Below, piece by piece: positions 1-10,203 of a stretch of 26,705 bases of DNA. Below the pieces are notes generated by a model. That model saw only the letters and a list, made by a program, of their open reading frames with translations. It was not told the DNA's origin and did no database searches. The stretch comes from Ophiocordyceps camponoti-saundersi (nom. inval.). Lineage: Eukaryota > Ascomycota > Sordariomycetes > Hypocreales > Ophiocordycipitaceae. The DNA lies in assembly GCA_003339415.1 (NCBI GenBank), contig PDHQ01000402.1, positions 1 through 26,705 on the forward strand, read 5' to 3'. The position numbers were made by a program, and so were the translations under genes. Within the stretch, counting starts at the first letter, position 1; every line of letters begins with the position of its first letter.

Positions 1-1
1 T

Positions 2-127
2 ATTTTATATATTTTATATATTTTATATATTTTATATATTTTATATATTTTATATATTTTATATATTTTATATATTTTATATATTTTATATATTTTATAT
101 ATTTTATATATTTTATATATTTTATAT
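2..127. repeat. 9-bp AT minisatellite, 14 perfect units
   Basis: The unit attttatat is repeated 14 times without a mismatch, starting at base 2. It contains only A and T, so RIP cannot change it. Perfect identity of all units points to recent slippage or to array homogenisation. It sits at the very edge of the window, where an assembly could have broken. Confidence 0.97.
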
Positions 128-879
128 TAAGTTAATTTACTTTAACTATTAATAAATATAAATATATACTAAGGCTAAATATTTACTTTATAATATTTAA
201 TAAAGATTTTTAAAACTTATAAGTAAACTAATATAATTAGTATAAAATATATCTTAAAGATAATCTTATTTAGCAAGTATTTTACTTTTAGTATAAGTTA
301 GTTATAAACTATATATATACTTATAATAATTACTTATATAATTAATTATATTAAAATTACTAATTTAATAATAACTTACTTATATTAGTAAAAGTAACCC
401 CCCCTCTCTTATATACTTTTAAGCTTAAAGTTATTAATTTCTAAAAATAATTTCCTAATTAGAAAAGCTTCTTAATTAGGAAAGCTTTATAAAAAAGTAT
501 ATACCTAAATATATATTATATATATAAGGGGTATATAGCTATATATTAAATAGTTAAAAGGTATATATTAAAGCTTTAGAGAGATATATATTAATATATA
601 TAAATAATATATACCGCTACTTTTTTTATCTTTCCTTATTTTATCTTTCTTTCTTATATTTCCTTATATTATATAGTATTACTATAGCTAATAGTTACTT
701 TTTTTATACACGTTATATATCTTACTTAGCCCTACGCTAGCCGCGGTCTTATTACGCTATAAGGGGTTTTACCTTTTATAAGAGGGTTTCTCCTACTCGA
801 CTTATCGTTAAGGTTCTAGCAGCTCTTATAGCTACTAGCGTAATATAATAATAATATTATTATTATTAAGTTTGCTGCC
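128..879. other. AT-rich stretch with no recognisable gene
   Basis: There is no protein pattern I can read on either strand. The stretch holds a run of Cs near 396-402, a small hairpin at 451-483, and a slightly GC-richer patch at about 725-835. It is probably RIP-degraded repeat DNA, but its family cannot be named. Confidence 0.6.
451..483. other. Short perfect inverted repeat
   Basis: The arms tttcctaatta (451-461) and taattaggaaa (473-483) are perfect 11-bp complements separated by 11 bases that include aagctt. There is no adjacent gene for it to terminate, so a function is not claimed. Confidence 0.6.
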
Positions 880-880
880 G

Positions 881-1240
881 TCTTTACGCTTATTAAAACT
901 AAGTTAAAGCTTAACTAGCTTAATCAGCTAAAGCTAGCTTTTATTAAGCTAAAGATCGCCCCCGCTATAAAGGAGAGCGCTATTAGCGCTTATAGTATAA
1001 CTACGCCGCCTCTATATAAGGAAATCTTTAGCTTTATTTAAAATAGCTTAGTTAATAATATATTTAATAATAAGAATTATATAACTTTAGTTTATAATAA
1101 TATTATATTTAATAAGAAATTTATAGCTAGAAAGATCTTAAGCTAACTATTTTTACTTAAAGTTATAATTATAGTTATAGCTATAGCTATTTTAGTTATA
1201 AACGCTCTTATTCTTTATATAATAAAATTAGTTTTTTATA
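881..1240 (+). pseudogene. Gene-like frame fragment, product unknown
   Basis: One plus-strand frame stays open for over 100 codons with only about three TAA/TAG stops up to roughly 1225, unusually few for DNA this rich in TA. The inferred peptide is mixed and charged (Lys, Leu, Ile, with an AIKESAIS-like stretch), not a low-complexity artefact. There is no ATG, and stops begin to cluster after about 1235. It is probably the N-terminal part of a degraded transposon gene, but I do not recognise the family. The open frame could also be chance. Confidence 0.35.
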
Positions 1241-2466
1241 TATAGTTAGTAGTTTAGATTTAAAGCTAAGTAAGTAGTTAGTAATATAAATAATATAAGT
1301 TATCGCTATATAATAATTATTATATATCCGTTACGAGATTAAAATCCCCTTCCTTTTTAATATTATAAAAAGATAATATAAAGTTAAATTAGTAAAGTTT
1401 CTTTAAGGAGAGGAATTAATATATAAATCTTTTAATAAATTAAAAGTTATTAAATACTTTAGTAAGGTTTCTTTAGTTTTATAATAGCCGCTAGTTAATA
1501 TTAAGTAAAGGGTTATTTTTATAAAAAAAGTATAATTAAGGAAAATATATAAGATTATTATATTACTACTATTATATAAGTATTTCCTTAATATTACTTA
1601 AACTTTTTTTCTAAGCTTTAAAGAATAAGTTAAGGCTAATTTACTTAGTTTAAAGATATATAAGTATAGTATTAATAAACTTAGAGAGGCTACTATAAGT
1701 ATATAAAGCGGATTTAAATATAAATATAACTATTTATATTTCTTTAGCTAACTTTTTTATAAGTATTATTAAAAAAAGCTACTTATTATAAAAGTATAAA
1801 TTCAAATTTTATTATATATATTCCGCTATAAGTATAAGGCTAGTTTAAGTTATATAAATTATTTTAAAGTTTTTTAATATTTAGTATTTTTTTTATAAAA
1901 ATAACCTTTATATTTATAATAAACTTACTTAGCCGCTTTATCTATTATAACATATATAAAGCTTACTATTTTTATATATTATAAATAATAATAATATATA
2001 TAATTTAATATATAAAGTAAAAGTTAAAAGGTAAAATAAAAGCTTTTATTTTAATATAATAAGTAAAAGTTATTTTATAAGCTTTAGTAATAACTTATAA
2101 ATACTTAGTTTATTTTATACTTAAGGTTTTTATAAAAAAGCTAAATAGCTTCCTCTCTAATAGCGTTAGTATAATAAATTATATAGCGCTAAAAGTAATA
2201 GCTAATTTACTTATATTAATATATACCCTACTTACTTATAATAATATATAGCTTTATATAAGTATAATAATCTTAATTAAGGCTAAATATTAATATTTAA
2301 GCTTAGCGGTAAGTTTAGAAAAATATAATTTTTATTATAACTAATAATATAGCTAAACTTTTAAAAGTTATATTTTTTATATAAGCTATATTATTTTTAC
2401 CTTTAATTAAAGCTATATTATATCCGCTATTTTTATTTTTATAAAATATATTAACTTACTCTAGCT
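1241..2466. other. AT-rich RIP-degraded DNA, no assignable gene
   Basis: All frames are densely stopped and I could match nothing to a known family. The stretch ends exactly where the truncated 1.86-kb family copy begins (about 2467). It probably contains older transposon remains. Confidence 0.5.
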
Positions 2467-3028
2467 AGTAATAATAAAACTAAAATAAATTATAAGCTAT
2501 TATTTATATTACTTAAAAACCTATTTTTTAGTAGTTTTCTTAGCGCTTTAATTATAATTATAGCTTATATTAAAGGAGTTCCGCTCCCCTTAAAGCTATT
2601 AAAAAAGAGGAAACCGTAGCTATAATAGCTAAAAAGATATTACTAACTAATAAAATCGAAGTAAGGGGGGCGCCTCCCTAAGCCCTCTTAGACTCCGCTA
2701 CTTATTTAATAATTACTTATATAAAAATAAAAATATTTTCTAAAGTAATCTTATTAATATTTACTTTAGTTTTTAATAAAATAATAAATATAATAAACTT
2801 TAAAGTTTAAAATTATTATAATTTAGAGTAAAGCTATATTTTAAGTAAAAGATTTTTATAATTATAATTAACTTATATAATATTACTTTTCTTTTTAAAG
2901 TCGCTTTAAGCATAGCTTATTATTATTATAAGCTAATAAAGGGAGCGGAGTTTACTTATAATATAAGAATAAAAAGTTTATATTTATATTATTATAAGTG
3001 CGGAATCTATAAAATATATAAAAGTTAG
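2467..3028 (+). repeat. 1.86-kb repeat family, truncated copy D
   Basis: This 562-bp stretch aligns base for base, apart from C/T and G/A changes, with the last 562 bp of copy A (4366-4927) and with the corresponding parts of copies B and C. It has the same orientation as A and C and ends at the same aaaagttag terminus. The left two-thirds of the element is missing. No direct repeat flanks it that I can see. It lies about 37 bp upstream of copy A, so the two form a head-to-tail pair. Confidence 0.88.
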
Positions 3029-3051
3029 TAAAGCTTAAGGAGTATTTACGA

Positions 3052-3064
3052 TTTATTATATTTA
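3052..3064 (+). repeat. Left target-site duplication of copy A
   Basis: The 13-mer tttattatattta occurs immediately before copy A and again immediately after it (4928-4940). Three more bases to the left differ only by transitions, so the original duplication may have been 16 bp. Confidence 0.8.
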
Positions 3065-4927
3065 TAATAATATTAATATACTAATATACCTCGTATAGCT
3101 TAGAACTATCTTATATATATTCTAAAAAAGGGAAAAACCGGAAAACTTAAAGTAAAACCCTCCCCTTAAGCGTTACCTTAGCTTTAGGTCGGACCCCGCC
3201 TATACCCGGTATTTTATATATTTAATAAGTTAAGTATTAACTAGTAATTTAGAAGATAATATTTCCCCTAAAGCGGACTCCGCGGTAATAAAAATACGTA
3301 TAGATTAGGTTTAATATAAAGTTTATATAGCTTACTTATCCTCTTAGCTATTATCGTTACTATAAATTAAATTCCTATATTTAATTAAAATAGCTTTAAT
3401 AATTTAATTAATTAAAGCTTTATTAGCGTAGCTTAAAAATATATAAAAAATTTACTATTTTATAATAAACCTTATAATAGCTAATCTTAAAAGATAGCCG
3501 GACTATTATAGTAGAGTTATAAATAAATATAGGGTTAGAGTTAAAGGAGGGGGTATTATTATATTCGCTTTTTAGCGTTTTTACCTTAGCTATTATTAAT
3601 TTCTAGTTAGCGCTAAAAAGGGAGAAGGGGTAATATATATAAAGTTCTAATTTATAAGCTTTTAAAGTTAAGTAGCGTATACGTTTTTCGCTTAGTTTTT
3701 TATTACTCTTATCTTAAAATAAAGTTAACTTTACTTAAAGTAAGATTTTTAATAAAAAAAGTAATAATATAATCTTTTCTTATAAGCTATAAAATAAATA
3801 AACTTACTTTTTATATATAAAGTAATAAAGTACTTATTATATTATAACTTTATTATATAATATTTAGTAATATATTTAAGTTAATAATATTTAAAATATT
3901 ATTAAAGTTAGACTTTTAGTATATATAGTTTAGCGTTAAAAATCTCCGCTTATATTATTATATTTTTATTATAAATTTAATTTATATTTACTACGCTATT
4001 AATAATAATTATTTAAAAACTCTATTAAGTTTTAGGATAATATTTTTTTATATATAATTATAATATTAAAACCTTATTTAATAATTTAAATTTTTTCTAA
4101 AAAGCTTCTTTATTACCTTATTATAAAGCTTATATTAATACCTTTTTTATAATAAAAATATAACCTTTATTATTTAAGTATACCTTTTCTTTAAAACTAA
4201 TATAAAGCTATTTTAAATTAAACTAAAGCTTATAAATAATTTTTTAAAATATTACCGTAATATCGCTACTAAGTAGTTTCTTTATTATAAAAGCTTAGTC
4301 TTATTTATAAAATTTATAATTAATACTTATTATAATTATTTTAAAGCTTTAAACTTAAAATAAAATTACTATAAAGTTAAGATAAATTATAAGCTATTAC
4401 TTATATTACTTAGGAATTTATTTTTTAATAATTTTTTTTAGCGCTTTAGCTATAATTATAACTTATATTAAAAAAGTTCTGCTCTTTTTAAAATTATAGA
4501 AAAAAAAGGAAACTATAGCTATAATAGCTAAAAAGATATTAATAACTAATAAAGTTAGAGTAAAGGGGGCGCTTTCCTAGACCCTTTTAAACTTTGCTAC
4601 TTATTTAATAATTATTTATATAAAGATAAAGGTATCTCCCGAAATAATCTTATTAATATTTATCTTAGCTTTTAATAAAGTAATAAATATAATAAATTTT
4701 TAAGTTTAAGATTATTATAATTTAAAATAAAGCTATATTTTAGGTAAAAAATTTTTATAGTTACGATTAACTTATATAGCGTTACCTTCCCCTCTAAAGT
4801 TATTTTAAGTATAGCTAGCTATTATTACTAGGTAATAAAGGGAGCGGAGTTTACTTTTAATATAAAAATAAAAAATCTATATCCGCGTTACTATAAGCGC
4901 GGAGTTTATAAAATTTATAAAAGTTAG
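3065..4927 (+). mobile_element. 1.86-kb repeat family, full copy A
   Basis: This is a 1863-bp element, homologous end to end to copies B (inverted, 18370-20232) and C (21422-23285). It has no LTRs and no terminal inverted repeats. Its left end starts with a short TAA run, longer in copy B, and its right end is aaaagttag. The 13-bp direct repeat around it, different from those of B and C, marks it as an independent insertion. RIP has removed essentially all CpA and TpG. Long quasi-open frames exist on both strands of the family (best read in copy B), so the coding strand is not settled. I do not recognise the product. Target-primed insertion is inferred from the length and variability of the direct repeats. 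Confidence 0.85.
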
Positions 4928-4940
4928 TTTATTATATTTA
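4928..4940 (+). repeat. Right target-site duplication of copy A
   Basis: This is a perfect 13-bp match to 3052-3064, abutting the right end of copy A. Confidence 0.8.
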
Positions 4941-5541
4941 ATATTAAGTATATTAGTATTATTTATAAAACTTATTATAAAAAGATTAATTAATAAATTT
5001 AAGCGCTAGTAAGATAAAAATATATATAATAAAAAAAGTATTAATAATATAAAAAAACCTTAAAAAACCTTTTATTAAATTAAAAAAAATTATTAAGTTT
5101 ATAATTAAATTTTAATTATAAAGTATAGCTTATAAAGTATAATTAAATAAATATTTAAAAAAGCTTAAATAATTTATTATAATATTTATAACTAGCTTAT
5201 TATAAAAAACATAATTAAAAGCTTTAATTAAGTTTATTAAAAATATAAAATAATCTTATTTTAGCTTTAAACTATTTTAATAATTTTAATAAAAATTAAA
5301 ATACTTATATTAATAAATTATTAAGATTTATTACTTATTTAGCTATTAAAAAGGATATTTACTATTTTTATTATAAATAAGATTTTTCTAATAATAATTA
5401 TTTTTAGTATTTTCCTTATAATATTAAAAAGTAAAATTAGCTTATATTTATATAAGGTATAATATATAGCTAGTAGCTTATTTACTTTATAAATAATTAT
5501 AAAAATAAAAATCTTAAATTATAATAGGAAATAGCTATTAT
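4941..5541. other. AT-rich DNA between copy A and the gypsy LTR
   Basis: I see no readable protein pattern or repeat. The last dozen or so bases before 5542 (atagctatt) resemble the bases before the other LTR (atagttatt at 16205), so the LTR may extend somewhat further left than annotated. Confidence 0.55.
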
Positions 5542-5727
5542 TATAAAGGTTCGGCCTCTAAGCTATCTACGAGGAGGTGACTCTATTATTTAAAATAATT
5601 ATAAAAAGCTATATAAAAGGGGTCGTGACGCCTAATAAGGGTAAGCGATCTACGCGCGCGTTACGCGCGAATATAACTAATTACCCCACGTAACTTAATT
5701 ATTTAAGTATAGCCTAAATCCCTTATA
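5542..5727 (-). repeat. Ty3/gypsy 3' LTR (element on minus strand)
   Basis: This is a 186-bp direct repeat of 16217-16402 with about twenty differences, nearly all C/T or G/A, which is the signature of RIP acting separately on two once-identical LTRs. On the minus strand it begins tataaggg, which fits an ancestral TG start. The retained core is CpG-rich (5652-5670) because RIP attacks CpA and not CpG. With the protease, reverse transcriptase and integrase on the minus strand inside the pair, this copy is the 3' LTR. Confidence 0.85.
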
Positions 5728-5745
5728 TACCCCGCCGCCTTAGGA
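5728..5745 (-). other. Candidate polypurine tract
   Basis: Directly upstream of the 3' LTR on the minus strand is a purine-rich run, aaggcggcgggg, where Ty3/gypsy elements prime plus-strand DNA synthesis. Position and composition fit, but the two Cs make it imperfect. If correct, it shows that the last bases of the gypsy internal region survive here, far from its coding end at about 11450. Confidence 0.45.
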
Positions 5746-5880
5746 AAAAAGTATATTTATTTTTAGCGGGGGTATAAGTTAAAATAAAATAAAAATTCCC
5801 CTACGCGTTTCTTTTCCTTTCTTTTTTTCTTTTATATATTATTTATTTTAAAAGTATTAATCTTATTATCTTCACGCTAT

Positions 5881-5945
5881 ATTATTTACTCTAGCTGCCT
5901 TCTAGGAAGTTAATAACCTCCTAGAAGGCAGCTAAAGTAGATAAT
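5881..5945. other. Long hairpin, 27-bp arms
   Basis: The arms 5881-5907 and 5919-5945 are complementary with two mismatches, both of transition type, around an 11-base loop. The inner 17 bp are perfect and keep TpG and CpA dinucleotides (gctgcc and ggcagc) that are lost almost everywhere else. It lies just upstream of the LINE reverse transcriptase remnant. It could be part of a LINE or gypsy untranslated region or a foldback insertion. Confidence 0.75.
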
Positions 5946-5989
5946 ATTCCCGCCGGATTTCTTAAGATATGCTACCCTATCCTTACTAC

Positions 5990-7860
5990 CTAGCTAGCTA
6001 TAATCTTCTAAGCGTATATATAATTTAGTTACTTCCCGCCCCGGCTACGGTTCGCTATCGTAATCGTCCTACGTAAGTTTAGAAAGAAGCCGGAGGCTTA
6101 CTAAGAGGTAGGTGCTTATAAGCCTATATTCCTACTATATTATTTAGGCAAAATCCTAGAGACTATAATAGGATAATAAATTACCGAGGCCGCGGAGTTA
6201 TACTAACTCCTCCCCGAGGGCTAGATAAGTAATAAGCGGAACCGGTTTATAAAGCTAGCTATCTTTATAATTACTAAGCTTATTTAAGCTACTTAGGCTA
6301 AAAAAAAATAATATCTTTCTTATAATTTAATATTAAGGGAGTATTTAATACTATATATTATAATAAACTTATTACCGAACTTAGGTATTTAGGATTCTTA
6401 GATTAAATCTTAGCTTTCTTTAGTAGCTACTTATAAGATTATACCTCCTAACTTTGCTTTAATAATAAGATTTTAAAACCGTATTAAATTAAGATTAAAA
6501 TTCTCTAAAATTCGCCGCTCTCCGCTATCCTATTTATCTTATATATAGCCCCGCTTTATAACTAGCTAATATATAAAAAAGGAATATAAGTAATTAGTTT
6601 TATAGATAATATAAACTTTCTTAATATTAGGCTTAATTTTAAGATAACTATAAAATAGCTCTAAGCTATATAAGTAATATATAAATAATAAGCGCGTAAT
6701 TATAGTATAGAATTTAAGCTAGAGAAAAGTAAGCTTATATATTTTTCCTAGAAATATATTTTAGAGATAAACCTAATTTAACTAAGAGATTACTAAGTTT
6801 ACCTTATTTCTAAAGTAAGACTCCTAAGTATTTAGATTTATTAGCGGCTATAATAAAAACCTTATTTACGAATTATATATACTAAGCTTCTTTACTAAAA
6901 CCTTACTTTTTCCTTTTTATCCGCCTTTACTTAAAGTTACCCCCTCGCCTAGGCTTATAAACTTTATATAAAAGTTATCTAGTTACTTATTATATATATT
7001 ACTATTATATTTTATATTATTACCTTTATAAGTAGAAACCTACTAAGCTTAGCTAAAGCTTTAAAACTAAAATAATTATAATATTTTAAAATAGTATTTA
7101 GAGCTTATAAGGCTACGCTTATTTATTACCTTAAAGCTAAGTTTTAGGTTCCCTTACTTAATTTTTACTTAAATAAAAGGAAGACTAATACTCTTCGCTA
7201 TTTAAAAGATATAATAATATTAGATAAGATCCGGACCGCTTTTAAAAATATCTTAAGGTTCTTATTACGCTTCCCCCCTTATTAACTAATAAGATAATAA
7301 AAAGCTAGGTAGCTACTAAAGGAATATATATATTAAGTCCGAATATAGATAAAACGTGATATACTACCTCTTAATAAGAAGTTTATAATAAACTTTCTTT
7401 ACCGAGATTAGAAAATATAATAGGAGGACTCTAAAGACCGGCTATATATAAGATATTTTAAGCTTACTTTATTTCTTTCTAATTTCCCGCTTTACTTTAA
7501 TAAGGCGAAATTACTTAAGAGATATAGAGACTTATTAAAATATATTAATATTATAATTATATAATTTTATATAAGTAAAATTAATTTTAAAAAGTTTTTT
7601 TTTATAAGCGCGTATTAGAAATAGTCTCCTTTTTATATTAGTATAGTATTAGATTAGAGAATATTTACTATTTACTCCTTCGATACCCTTAACTAATTAA
7701 ATAGCACTACGAACTATTTTAGCTTATCTCCTTTAATATTAAACTATAACTAAAGCTTAACCGCTACTTATTAGTAATTATAATTATAAAGTAAATACTT
7801 TAATATATTAACTTATATTAGTTTTAGCTTACTAATACTTTTTACGCTAATATTCTTAAG
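5990..7860 (+). pseudogene. Tad1-like LINE reverse transcriptase, RIP-dead
   Basis: This is the remnant of the second ORF of a non-LTR retrotransposon. At 6114-6160 it reads AYKPIFLL then LGKILE, the RT block of fungal LINEs (LGKLLERL-type). After a frame change near the A-run at 6300-6308 come NIKGVFNTI (block A, Asp to Asn; about 6329-6355), the PLSAILFILYIAPL block (about 6514-6560) and FIDN (6599-6610), where the second catalytic Asp codon GAT became AAT by RIP. Downstream, AYKATLIYYLKAKF and FYLNKRKTNTLRYLK (about 7110-7205) match the post-RT region of Tad1-type elements, and a C-terminal NYLRDIETY-type stretch follows near 7520. The endonuclease is missing, which fits 5' truncation. No RNase H domain was recognised. 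The boundaries are approximate. Confidence 0.85.
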
Positions 7861-7999
7861 TTTAACTAAGGCTAAATATAGCTTTATTTTATATAAATTA
7901 TCGTAATTATAATATTATTAATTTACCCGCTTTATTTACGATTTACTTTATATCTTAAAGAAATCTATATTTACTAAGTTTAAGTTATTATCTCCTCCC

Positions 8000-9400
8000 C
8001 TATCTAATAACTCCTTAACTTTTCTAGCTACCTTATTAATAAGAGTAACTATAAACTAACGCTAGCCTCGTAACGTAAGTTTACTTAGCGTAAAGCTACT
8101 AAAACTTAAAGCGAGGCGCGTCTTACTTAGAGTTATTATTAGCGCGGTAGCTTATAATAAGTTTAGCGTAATAATTAGCTATAAAATAGTTACTTACTAT
8201 TACGATAAGCTTAGAGTAATAACTAGCTTAAGTAAAGTTATTTATCGCTAAAATAAGCTTAAAATAATAATAAGATTTAATATAGTAGCGGGCTATATAT
8301 TATTAGAGGTAGTTATTATTAGCGTTAGTTTATTATCTTTATTAAAGAATAACTTATTTAACCTTAAAATCTTTAGATATTTTAGTAATAGCTTATAACC
8401 GCGGAGCCCCCCGCGCCTCCTTAATACTCTACTAAGATATAGCCTAAGTTTATATTTCTCTAATAATTCTAAGTTAGTAAGAGGTAAGTTACGTTAAAAA
8501 CTAACTAATTAAAACTCTTAGCTAACGCTAGCTTACTAAGTAACTTAAGGTAGGGCGATTTTAAGTATCTAAGGGATATAAAACTTAGCTAAATCTATCC
8601 TTATTATAATAATATTATAATTTACTATAACTACGTAAGTATTAATAGCCGCTATAATAGCCGCCGCCTTAACTAAGGTCTCCTTTATTATAAGTAACTT
8701 AGCTATCTCCTCGCTAGTTAAGCCTATCTTTACTATATCTAGCGCTAGCATAGCCTCTAACCTTAAAACTTTATTATTACTAAAACTAACTTAGCGTAAG
8801 CTCCCTTCCTTACTCTCTTTAAGGTATACCTTAGTAAGATATAAACGCTCTAAGTTAATAATAAAAATAAGTAATAAGTAATCGTTATTATTATCTATAT
8901 TTAGTATAATTATAGGAGTTTTAAATATAGCGTAAGCTTTCTTCTTAGTAAGGCGCGTTTAAATTATAATAAGAGATATTTATCTCTTACCTTTACTTTT
9001 TAAAAGCGCTATAAGCGCCGCCTTAGTAAGCTTTATTATCGCTAGCTTACGCGTCCTACTTATTTTATAAGTTACGTTTACTCTTACTTTAAGTAAAGCT
9101 TAAGCTAGCCCTCTTAGCTTCTTAAATATTACCGCTACTTTTTTACTTAAGTTTAATATATTATAAGCTATATTTATAAAGCCTAAAGTTTATTAATTAA
9201 TATAGGCGTTAACTTACTTTAAGGTAGCGTAGATTAACTTAAGTATAAAGACGGATATTTTCCCCCCCTCTCCTTTCGCCTCCTTTACCTTTTTTATAAC
9301 TTTAGTATAGATACCTTTTAGGGCGTTCCTTACCTTAATTATATTCTTATAAATATAGCTTTAGCTTAAATCTTAAATTAAAATAAGATCCTCCTTAGCT
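8000..9400 (-). pseudogene. Charged Ala/Lys-rich frame, transposon ORF1-like
   Basis: One minus-strand frame can be followed from about 9360 down to 8000, broken only by TAA and TAG. It contains the only ATG-started 60-codon frame of the window (8751-8569, MLALDIVKIGLTSEEIAK at its start). The peptide upstream of it is rich in Lys, Ala and Leu (for example KLTKAALIALL at about 9030 and VIKKVKEAKGEGGKI at about 9300), with helical, coiled-coil character. This suits a gag-like ORF1 of a retroelement, but I do not recognise the family. The plus strand of the same stretch also has a fairly open frame of hydrophobic character, which I judge less likely to be real. It lies tail-to-tail with the LINE RT remnant, so the two are not simply ORF1 and ORF2 of one copy in order. 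Confidence 0.5.
8569..8751 (-). CDS. 60-codon open frame inside the ORF1-like remnant
   Basis: This is the only ATG-initiated frame of its length in the window, ending at TAG. The same frame is open for nine codons upstream of the ATG and for many more beyond further stops, so the ATG is most likely an internal Met and not a true start. The ATG survived because its TpG is followed by C (ATGC), a context that escapes RIP here. The sequence is Ile/Ala-rich with one charged patch (SEEIAKLL). It is not expected to make a functional protein. Confidence 0.3.
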   Translation of the reverse strand: MLALDIVKIGLTSEEIAKLLIIKETLVKAAAIIAAINTYVVIVNYNIIIIRIDLAKFYIP

Positions 9401-9889
9401 ATAGCTTATACCCCTTTAATTCTTATTACTTACTATAATATTTAGCTTATATAATATATAGTTTTATAGCGTTATCTTTAAGCTAGGGATATATAAGTAT
9501 ATAGGTAAAATTTATCTAGGTATAAGTAATATATACGCGCGTATTCGCGGCTACTAAATATTAGCTTAATTTTATTAATATATAGCTTAAATAAAGTATA
9601 ATTTATCTAGCTAATCCTAATAGCTAGTATATAAATAGCGGATATAGTTTTAAATAAGTTTAGAAATATAACTATTATAAAGTATAGCTTATTTATTATT
9701 AGTTTTTATATTATAATTATAAGCTATTATTATTATAATAAGAGAAATTAAGGTTAATATTATTTATAAAGGAAAAGGGCCTTATATTATATAAGCTATA
9801 AGATTTTATACCTTATAGTAGCTTACTTACTAATTATAAGGCGCCGCGATATATACTAATATATACTTTTTTACTTTATAGCGGTATAT
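9401..9889. other. AT-rich stretch upstream of the ORF1-like frame
   Basis: On the minus strand this would be the 5' side of the ORF1-like remnant. The same frame is partly open at 9660-9480 but carries many stops at 9370-9480. I see no promoter or repeat I can support. Confidence 0.4.
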
Positions 9890-10160
9890 ACCTCCTTCCC
9901 TTACTAGGGTTCTAGCTTATATTTACCCTCTTACGGCTAAGGTTCGCGGCCGCTTCTATCTTAGCGACCCCTAAACCTTAGCTTATTTTACCTTAAACCC
10001 GCTATTATAACCTAGCGGACTAGTATAAGGCCCGCTATAGCACCCTCTCCCTACTTACTATTCTTACCTTACTAGCTACCGACTACTTAGTAAGGGGTTT
10101 TCCCCCGGGCCCGGCCCGGTTTTTCCCCTCTTCCTACCCTCTATATGCCTAGATACCTTA
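9890..10160. other. GC-rich island
   Basis: This is the most GC-rich patch in the window, with the palindrome ccgggcccgg at 10105-10114 and frequent CCC, CGG and GCG. It lies between the minus-strand ORF1-like frame and a plus-strand frame, the position expected of a retroelement 5' untranslated region or internal promoter. No function can be shown. It contains few A-flanked cytosines, which may explain its survival. Confidence 0.6.
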
Positions 10161-10203
10161 TAGGTCCTTAGAGTAATATAATATATATCTTCGCGCTATC
10201 GCT

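Noticed and set aside
7600..7990. Possible LINE endonuclease start on the minus strand, following the ORF1-like frame
   Set aside because: A short stretch suggests an LRIL-type start, but no downstream endonuclease motif (QEP, HPAY, GDFN types) could be found.
8100..8320. Possible zinc-knuckle (CCHC) cluster on the minus strand
   Set aside because: Tyr codons that might derive from Cys or His are abundant here, but no C-x2-C-x4-H-x4-C spacing could be laid over them in one frame.
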